A stretch of DNA of 64,000 nt from Pleurodeles waltl (lineage: Eukaryota > Chordata > Amphibia > Caudata > Salamandridae), in NCBI RefSeq assembly GCF_031143425.1, contig NC_090444.1, forward strand, positions 1,534,738,782-1,534,802,781, written 5' to 3'. Below the pieces are notes generated by a model that saw only the letters and a program-made list of their open reading frames with translations, searched no databases and had not been told where the DNA came from. Positions 56,399 through 64,000 of this stretch are shown here, piece after piece; the first letter of the stretch is position 1, and every line of letters starts with the position of its first letter. Both the position numbers and the translations under genes were made by a program.

Positions 56399-59300
56399 CT
56401 GAAATGAATATCATATAAAATCTGCAAAACATGTGCAATGAACCAAAAGTAACCACTCTCTATTTTAAGTTGTGTTATAGCTATCCGAGAAACACTTGCA
56501 TTGCCTGGCAGAACTCTTTCGACTAGTGCGAGATATGCAATATTTATTATAAAACAATCACCTGCAAAGAACACAGTAAAATTTAGACCACTGGAAAGTG
56601 GCGATATAAGCTCAAGATCTCAACACTGGTAATTTATATGTATTTCTTTACGAGTTATTCAATCTACGTTTTGAAAAAAGGAACTCAAAGCATTTCAATG
56701 AAGTGCAATCTGCAATGTATTGATAGTCACATCCTCAATGTTGCTTCCCAGGTCTCATTGTTGGTGCTGTAGAGTAAGTAGTACACAATCGTTATTTTTT
56801 GTTTTGAAACAGGACCCTTAGCAACAGGGACTGTTGCTTGCTGTGTTTTAACCTAAAGAGTGTGCCTTCCATTGGTAAATAATCCACTTCTCTATCTGGA
56901 ATGCGTCTGTGTTCTTAATTTCCCACCAGGACTAGGTTTACCGCAGGTTGTGGAAGATGAATTCCCAGCTCATACCTCGGCACTGTGCTGTTTGTAATTG
57001 TCAGCAGTGCATCAGATGGGCAACATCCGGGGCATGACACAGTTGGAAGCAGTAGACATGCAACGGCAGAATCTAGCCACCCACCAACTACATTGCTGAT
57101 CATCTGCACCAACAACACAATCAATGAGGTTAGCCAACCTATACTGGTCCCCTACCCTTACAAATCAACTCGCCTCATCACTCTGCACACCTGAGGGTAA
57201 TAAAGCAGCTACAATGTACAAGCAAAAGAGTAGAAATATTTAAGCAAATGCTTCAATCAAAAAGTGTTACACAGAAGTACTCAACAATGAATGGTGTGCC
57301 ATTACAGGAAACGTCAGGAAACGTCTGGGTGAACATGGAAGTTAGAGGGTGTTCTATGTGGAAGCATTATGTGGAAAATTGAATAAATAATGTGATAATA
57401 ATAATATGGCTAACTGAAAGGCATGCTAACTGAAGATTATTGTGGTATGCGCCTAATAAAGCCATGTTAGCAATGTGAAGAAAATCCATTTAAATAATTA
57501 AATAACTAAAATTAATTATTTTTTCTGCATGGACAGCCCTGATTTTTTAGCATTTTCTGGATCCTGATTTTGGCTGGTATTCTCTGTACACTCGCACTCT
57601 AATACAGAATACTAAAATGCATGGGGATTCTGACAGTAAAATGGTATTGGTAAAATAGATTTCAACCAATTTGTCTATGTAAATTCCTGTAAAGTCATGG
57701 TAGATGGTGCAGAAATTGCACCAGGTTAAACGTCTTATACAGGTTGCAGTGTGTAGTTATACCACCCACATAAATGACAAAAATATATGGCTGCCAAGGC
57801 ACCCAGTTGCTCTGACTGGGCTGCAGTTTGAAAGCACTGTTGTGACACATGGAAGGGAAAATGCCCTTGTAACCCCAGTGGCTACAAAATCCACCATTGT
57901 ATGTAGAGCTTTGCATCAAAATCAGTGGAAGCTTTATGATGATGTATCCTACTTTGAGGAACTTTTGTCGACTTCAACTTTGGACCTTGCCTCACTATAG
58001 ATTTCTGACTTCCAAAAAAGACTAATTGAGAAGGTGAAAACGGTTACTTGGATGAACCAGTTGGAGTATCCAACCTACACTCTGTCACAGCCCGCCTGAT
58101 ATAACGTTTAGGTCACACTCAACAGCTAACTTGTTTTTCAATGGCACTTTATTTTCTACTACTACTTTCGGTCTTTCCGCCTTAAAATCATATTTTACAA
58201 CCCCTTTATCTGACTTCTTCGTGCCCCTTTGCTTATTAGCCTTTTCTTTATTTTTTTGTAATTGGTTTGTAAATGTTCTCATGTAGTGTTCTTTAAAGTA
58301 GTGGTACTGTTTGTTCTTAATACACACTTCTCTTGGGACTGCATGCTGCAGTGTCATAGCTACAAGGGGTTGAACAGAAATTCACTGAGAATTGTGTTTT
58401 GGCCTAACCAGAGTGTGTTTATTAAGTTGGTAGGGGTCACCCCTCACAAATCAATAATGCAAATTCTGACAGGTGCTATGAAATATAGGGCCTTTGTGTT
58501 CACTGGAGCAATTGTACAAAGTTGTGGAATTTTTCTAAGTGGATTATTTCTGGTGCACCCAGCCAAAATATGTTAAGGAATGTGAAACACAACTTTTAGT
58601 GGACCAAAAAAGTCTAATACAAATTCAAAAACAAATTTTCCTTTGGATAACATGATAACATAATTATTCATAATTGCTCACTACAGTTAATGTATAAGAA
58701 CTAAAATCACAAAGGTTTTTCCTGCTAGCTGGAAAGAAGGCACTGTGCAGAGGCAAGTCTGTGCTGCTTGAGGAAAAGCTTGGGTCGGAGATGATATGGG
58801 CATGTACTATATCACTCGTTCCTTATATAAGGGCATAGGGGTTGATTGTGAGTTTAGGCATTATTTATCACCCCTGATAAATAACGATACCACGAGGTAT
58901 GTTACTTATCAGATGTGAAAAATAACGCCTATCATGAGTTTATGCACATATCATGCATATTTTAGTGTTTAATACCCCAAATCCACATGATACTGTAAAT
59001 ACTATGGGCCTGATTACAACTTTGGAGGAGGTGTTAATCCGTCCCAAAAGTGACGGTAAAGTGACGGATATACCACCAGCCGTATTACGAGTTCCATAGG
59101 ATATAATGGACTCGTAATGCGGCATGTGGTATATCCGTCACTTTACCGTCACTTTTGGGACGGATTAACACCTCCTCCAAAGTTGTAATCAAGCCCTATA
59201 TGTTTTCCCCTGTAAATATTGGCATGTTGGGCCAGTCAAAATTTAATGAACGTTGAGTTACTCAACGGAACCGATAAATATCAGATGCATCTAATATCTT

Positions 59301-59616
59301 CAAACTTGTAATTCTGACTCCTGCATAAACAGGAGTTAACACATGGTTCGGAATATTACGAACAACTAGTAATAATGGCCCAAGTGCAGGACATTATTTT
59401 AAAATGTGGATGCAAGTTAAGCATAGGTCATTTTTCTGATGTTTATATTCTTATAAACTGTTGTTAGATTTATAGAGAGAGTGAAATGGAGAGTTTTGTC
59501 TTACTCCTGAAAGTACTAAGTGATGAATGATGTGGACTTGAATGTTGCAAAGCTGGAACAGACCTCATAAACATTGCTTAAAGGGAACAAGACAAACGTG
59601 TTTAAAAGAGACATAC
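56399..59616 (-). other. ARHGEF10 intron, 3,218 bp
   Basis: A phase 1 intron between exons 59617-59731 and 56286-56398. Apart from the palindromic MITE (59006-59196), I recognise nothing. The plus-strand ORF at 57704-58000 has ordinary composition but no known domain. Confidence 0.6.
59006..59196. mobile_element. Palindromic Harbinger MITE, 191 bp
   Basis: The two halves are inverted copies over about 88 bp with only about four mismatches, starting GGGCCTGATTACAACTTTGG. TAT flanks both sides (59003-59005, 59197-59199). The terminus is the same as that of the 10.8 kb Harbinger. No coding capacity; it would be moved by a Harbinger transposase in trans. Confidence 0.88.
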
Positions 59617-59731
59617 CATGAGGTATAAAGGATTTAGTTCGAATATAAGAACGACCTTTCTGTACAGCAGCTCTTGTTTTCTCTAGTCCATCTTTTGTAC
59701 CCTCTTTTGCAGCCTTCATCAATCGCTGCAT
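59617..59731 (-). CDS. ARHGEF10: ARHGEF10 exon, basic helical segment
   Basis: A 115-bp exon, entered in phase 0 and left in phase 1. On the minus strand it follows CTTTTGCAG and ends CCTCATG|gtatgt. It encodes MQRLMKAAKEGTKDGLEKTR and AAVQKGRSYIRTKSFIPH. This is a conserved, highly basic, helical stretch N-terminal to the DH domain in ARHGEF10 proteins; its exact function is not established to my knowledge. The adjoining upstream intron is only 138 bp. Confidence 0.92.
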
Positions 59732-59869
59732 CTGCAAAAGAAGGCGATATATTGATTTACATTTGTAATCATTTTAATATATATATGAAATACCGATTTG
59801 GAGATTTTACTGTTTGTCCCAAGGTCATCATGCATAATATAGCTCAATATCAGTATGAAGGCACATCAC

Positions 59870-59986
59870 CTTGACTTCATGTTTTTGTTTTAATTGCTGA
59901 ATTTCTACAGCTCCCACTCTGTTGGTCATCAAATCTTTCATCTTTTTCTCGTAGTGCTCCTTTAAACGAGTTAGGTCTTGAGAAAG
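59870..59986 (-). CDS. ARHGEF10: ARHGEF10 exon, coiled-coil-like segment
   Basis: A 39-codon, phase 0-0 exon. On the minus strand it follows TTTATGTAG and ends GTCAAG|gtgatg. It encodes LSQDLTRLKEHYEKKMKDLM and TNRVGAVEIQQLKQKHEVK, a charged helix with heptad-like spacing of Leu, Met and Val that continues into MQRLMKAAKEG of the next exon. This is the most 5' exon recognised; earlier coding exons lie beyond about 60 kb or outside the window. Confidence 0.9.
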
Positions 59987-60420
59987 CTACATAAAGAAAT
60001 ATAGTACACACTTTACAGAGCTAATATACTAGCAGATTTAGAAGCACAAACTATTTTCAAGGACTTAACTGTTTACTACGTTATTTAGAGTTTTTAATGA
60101 ATGCTTAGCAAGTATATCAGCAGAAGAGACGTATGTTCTGATGTAGCACACTTAAAACTAACATGTAAGGGTTTTGTCTAAATAATTGCTTTAGTATACC
60201 TACGAAATCAAGTTAACTAAGTGCATCTGTTTTTCATATTCCATATTAAAACACATCATAAACCCTCCGCATGCAAGAACACAAACTTATAGAACTACAT
60301 GCAATTATGAAGACGTCGTAACCTAGATACGTTTTGAGCTTTACCAAAACAAAGGCATACGCCTTTCCTTGCCAGTAATTTCTATTACATTTTCTCCGGA
60401 AAAAAATATATAAAAACTAT

Positions 60421-60591
60421 GGGCCTGATTACAACTTTGGAATAGGGGGTTAATCCGTCCCAAATGTGACGGATATCCTGCCCACCGTATTACGAGTTCC
60501 ATAGGATATAATGGACTAGTAATACGGCGGGTGGTATATCCGTCACATTTGGGACGGATTAACACCCTCCTCCAAAGTTGTAATCAGGCCC
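60421..60591. mobile_element. Palindromic Harbinger MITE, 171 bp
   Basis: Begins GGGCCTGATTACAACTTTGG and ends with its inverse (...CAAAGTTGTAATCAGGCCC). The inverted arms are nearly complete, with a centre CGAGTTCCATAGGATATAAT shared with the MITE at 59006. Flanks are TAT on the left and TAA on the right, so the 3-bp duplication is uncertain by one base. Confidence 0.85.
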
Positions 60592-61308
60592 TAAATGTTA
60601 TCTAAGAATAGTATAGGTAATTTTTTCAAATAGCTATGTTAAGAAAAGTAATAAATGTAGGTATCAAAACAATGCATGTCCATCATTTCAACATATTGCA
60701 AAATATGAGATCTAACATATAAAAGAAACATTCCGGTTCACTCCAAGTAATTCATAAATTGGTTAAAATATATTTCGACGGATGTTCATAATACACATAT
60801 ATAGAATACAATTGGTGATGTCAGTACAATTTCACAAAAAGGAAGTAGGGAAACATTTTTTTTTCGGATCAACTACTATTACTAGTAGTAGTATTCTGTA
60901 TAGTGAAGGCCTTGACAATAAGAACATAGAAGCCCTTTCTAAGTGTACCAAGAGAACGACATTATATTTCATCAGATTTCATTAATTTAGAATGCAAAGC
61001 CCAAAACCCAAAATATTACTAATTTCCAGTCGACTAAAATGTAAAAGAAAAGTAAAGTTTAAAGGTCAAACTTGAAGTCACAATCTAAAAAATGTGCCCA
61101 ACTTTGAATTCCCACCTCCTTTTCTTAAGACGAATTTAATACCAGATGAAAATGTTGCAAAAGTCAATTCTGCACTTTAGAGTACGTCTTGACATCTTGA
61201 AAGATTTCCAGAAGAACGTTTGGGATTCCCTATACAATCTCGAAATATACTCTAAATAGAAGAGTAACTCTACAGTAGTAGGTATTCCTTTAAGCAGTAA
61301 GTCTCTAA

Positions 61309-61826
61309 GGGCCTCCTTTCGGGTTTGGCGGATGGGAAGGCCCGTGTGCCAAACATCCAACAGGGAGACTGCTGCTTTACTGCTGACCCTTTTGGACCTA
61401 TTATGAATTTCCCGCTGGGCTGGTGGCCTGTCAGCCCAGCAGGAAAGTGGTGTCAACATTGTCGTCGGCTCATAATCGAGCCAGAAGCAATGCTGCCGCC
61501 TTCAGGGGGCACCATGACCCTCATAATGCGCACTGTCTGCAGAGCAGACAGACAGTGCGCATTATGAGGGTGGTGGGCAGGGGAACCCCTGCACAGCCTA
61601 TGCCATGGGCAGTGCAGGGCCCCCACTGTGGCCCCCTGCATCTGTCCTCCACCAGCCTTTTCATGGCAGTGAAACCACCATGAAAAGACTGGTGAAAAAC
61701 CAGGTCGTAAGCAGCAGTGCTGTGTGCAGCGCCCCCTGGCTGATTGTGACCTGCACCTGCCGTCAGCCCGATGGAGACGGTGGTACTCTTGTGATCTGAC
61801 TGCCAGGGTCGTAAAAAAGATTTCCC
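61309..61826. repeat. Second multi-hairpin element
   Basis: Related to 45661-46056: shared blocks include TTTCCCGCTGGGC..., CCTGCACAGCC(C/T)ATGCCA and GGCAGTGCAG, and a stem CTTTTCATGG(CAGTGAAA)CCATGAAAAG resembling the GTTTCTGGCGGTGAAAACC stem of the first copy. It starts GGGCCTCCTTTCGGG with TAA before it. The right boundary is uncertain. The strongest stem is at 61517-61571. Confidence 0.6.
61517..61571. repeat. Perfect 23-bp inverted repeat, 9-bp loop
   Basis: Left arm 61517-61539 (ACCCTCATAATGCGC...) and right arm 61549-61571 (...GCGCATTATGAGGGT) are exact complements separated by CAGAGCAGA. Confidence 0.95.
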
Positions 61827-62837
61827 CAAAGAAGCACAAAGGAACCACACGCCGATAATGATTCTAGTCAGCATTTTGTGAAAGAATTGTGGTGATAAAA
61901 TCAATGCATTGTGGATTTGAAAACATTGCTGCTAAAATATCCATTATATCACATTCTTTAACTTCGGGTCATTCAAAATCCCTACACAAAACACATCTAT
62001 CCGAATTAATCATCTTTAAGTGAATAGGGGTCCACACTGCTGGCACACTGCTGGTATATCAGTATAAGTCCCCCTTTCCATTGAGGTAAATGCATTTCGT
62101 AATATTTTCAGTAACCGACAAATAAGAAAGTGTTCCCCATCATTTAGTGCTGCTATTTCTGTGCATTTCCAAATACAGTGAGTGTTAGTATGTCTGTGCA
62201 TTCCTGGACACATGATTCTGGGCGATTCCCATCTTTAACAGGAAGCAGCAGTTGATATTCAGGGTGCTTAAAAGTTGCTTGCATATCATCAGGTTATGTG
62301 GATATGCCAACAGTGTGCCCTACCAGTATTGTTGTTGCTCTCCTGGGAGTGATTAGGTTGATGAATCTTGGCATGCTCATCCATCACAAATTAACAAAGC
62401 ACATTTAATTTGATTGCAATCACTTCCCTACACACCTTTTACATAAGGTCTCACGCTGCATATATTTCACCCATTCCCTCATCCCCACCTGCAACTCCAT
62501 ACTCTGGTACCTTTCGCTGTTCTGGCTGATTTTACCAACATGGCCAGTTGCCTTCTGACATCACTATACAGCAACAGCTAAAAATAATTTTAAAAAATGT
62601 AAGTAGACTCTTTACTGAAGAAAACAATGAAATGCATTATCCATCAGGGTTTTAGGTCTGCTTGGTTCTGAGAGAAACTATTAGGTTTTCGGCTGATTCT
62701 TCAGTATTAATTGCTTTACCCGTACAAGCCTGGACAATTATGTTTGGCTGAACAGATGGCCATGTAATCTATGTGTGTGGTTGTTTTTAAGTCATTGTGT
62801 TATTGTGCTTGGGTAAGAGGGTTAAGGACCATCACAT

Positions 62838-64000
62838 GGGGGCGTGGCCAAGATGGCGACCGGAGCAGCAGCATAATCTGCAGCTCCGATCCCGGCCGGA
62901 CAAAATCTCCTGCTAAATAAGCGATCCCCGATTTATATCGGTGGATCGCATATCTCCCTGCGGACCTGGCGCCGCTGGAGGTGCCCCGACGGTGACTGCC
63001 TGGGCGGAGGCTCCGTTGAGCCAGACAGAGAGGTGCGAGGCCCGAGTCAGGCCGATCAAAGGTGGGGCCTGAGGTGCAGCTGTAGGAGATCGTGCACGGA
63101 GGTGCCTATTTGTTGGTGCAGAGACCGAGTTCGGCCCTCGGTTACCCTAAGCTGCTCGGGCTGTTATCAGAAGCCCTGCACTCCATTCTGGAGCCCGGAC
63201 AGAGGTGAGCGGGCCACGTCCGGCCGAGAAGAGGTGCCACGTGGCGTGGCCGGCGGCACACATCGGGCCGTGCGGCCCTGTCGACACTGGGCCTGGGGGC
63301 ACACAGCTCGGTGCGCTAACTTGCAGGGGCTGTCAACCACAGAATTTAAGATGGGAGCGTGAAATATAGAGTTGCTGTGCTACTGACATGCGCCATTAGT
63401 TGCAGAGCCTGTATGAGAGTCGGGTCTGTGACCGAAATGAGAGTGGCCCCGGGCATCTGACCCTGCACCTCTCCCTGCTACGCACCAGGCTAACATCCAG
63501 CCCACGGAGCGCTACCCAGAGCACTGGGCATTACATCTCGCCCCTGGGGAGCAGGCTGAACTCCACATCCCGAGGTATGCGCTTACCACTATATGTCGTG
63601 CGGTCACATTGTGGGAGTATGCGAAGAGATATGGCCACGGGCACCTGTTGCAACTGTGAGTAAGCAGGCACAAAACTCTGAGCACTGAACAATCTCTTTC
63701 CTGCACCATTGATCTACGGGGATGCAATTTGGGTGGTTTTAATCAGAAGATTGACATTTGGGAGCCTCTTTCGCTGCTGTAGGGACCAAATGGGCAAACC
63801 AAAAATGGCGAAAGCACCTTCTGGGGGTAGGGATGCCCCGGACTTCCCAGCTGCGGAGCATGATAAGACTACCTAGGCGTTGCTTCAGATGGAACTCACT
63901 TTGCACAACCATACTTTGCAATTTGAGAAGGTGTTGCAGTCTATTGTTGAAACCAAGACTACCCTGGAAACAAAGATTGGCGAAGTGGCAGCGGATGTCG
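62838..64000 (+). mobile_element. L1 LINE, 5' end
   Basis: Begins GGGGGCGTGGCCAAGATGGC, a start resembling L1 5' UTRs, including the AAGATGGC block that in mammalian L1 lies in a YY1 site. About 950 bp of CpG- and GC-rich leader follows, in strong contrast to the AT-rich intron. ORF1 starts at 63790. The element continues beyond the window. A complete 5' end is unusual among LINE copies. Confidence 0.7.
63790..64000 (+). pseudogene. L1 ORF1 N-terminus (partial, with stop)
   Basis: ATG at 63790 gives MGKPKMAKAPSGGRDAPDFP, then an in-frame TAG at 63874-63876. It continues in the same frame ALLQMELTLHNHTLQFEKVL and ETKTTLETKIGEVAADV to the window edge. A short basic/disordered start followed by a coiled coil with LETKI is typical of L1 ORF1, the trimeric RNA-binding protein. 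The single stop would prevent full-length product from this ATG. Confidence 0.65.

Larger units (their letters stand above)
59987..62837. other. ARHGEF10 intron, with MITE and hairpin element
   Basis: The intron upstream of the first visible exon. It contains the palindromic MITE 60421-60591 and the multi-hairpin element 61309-61826. No further exon was recognised; the remaining sequence is AT-rich. Confidence 0.6.

Noticed and set aside
61325..61904. Overlapping ORFs over the second hairpin element
   Set aside because: Same explanation as for 45666-46179.
63033..63362. 109-codon ORF in GC-rich sequence
   Set aside because: It lies in the L1 5' leader and shows no domain; ORF1 begins at 63790.
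1..64000. The L1 3' end at the left and the L1 5' end at the right as one element
   Set aside because: They are 62 kb apart with the 3' end upstream of the 5' end on the same strand, so they are two separate insertions.

Overview
The window looks like a gene-poor, transposon-saturated piece of a giant amphibian genome. A salamander is most likely, and a newt of the Pleurodeles type is my best guess. The guess rests on the mixture of DIRS, L1, L2/CR1, Harbinger, hAT and very long solo LTR sequences, and on a vertebrate gene with tiny introns beside an enormous one. The species is inferred from general familiarity with such repeats; no database search was possible.

Only one host gene is recognisable. 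Five exons on the minus strand (59870-59986, 59617-59731, 56286-56398, 4897-4974, 4575-4754) splice in frame into a continuous piece of a Rho guanine nucleotide exchange factor matching ARHGEF10: a basic helical segment, a linker, then the first part of the DH (RhoGEF) domain. Neighbouring introns are 138 and 142 bp. The intron between the third and fourth exons is 51,311 bp (4975-56285) and holds nearly everything else.

Layout from left to right: the 3' end of an L1 (1-1037); intron sequence and two ARHGEF10 exons; a 5'-truncated LINE with an open 1079-codon ORF on the minus strand (about 8208-11880); a solo LTR (13306-18324) with a younger copy of the same family nested in it (14766-16646) and a three-unit 327-330 bp satellite inside; a hAT-type MITE with an 8-bp target duplication (18571-18968); a 10.8 kb Harbinger element (19113-29926) carrying two SANT/Myb-like genes, a decayed HARBI1-type transposase and a Thr/Pro-rich exon, inserted into an older LINE remnant; another LINE 3' end (34176-35103); a DIRS retrotransposon (36507-42238) with gag, RT/RNase H and tyrosine recombinase remnants, interrupted by a Harbinger SANT gene; an L2 3' remnant and degenerate tandem repeats (44340-45650); a GC-rich multi-hairpin element (45661-46056); a 3,045-bp solo LTR with a perfect 5-bp target duplication (46419-49463); an L2/CR1 LINE (about 50860-53590); a tandemly duplicated LTR fragment (53605-55656); three ARHGEF10 exons; two palindromic Harbinger MITEs and a second multi-hairpin element; and the 5' end of an L1 (62838-64000).

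The elements interact as layers rather than pathways. The big Harbinger and the two palindromic MITEs share one terminal sequence, so its transposase is the natural candidate for having moved them. Several insertions sit inside older ones, which gives a relative chronology. No tRNA, rRNA or CRISPR array was recognised.
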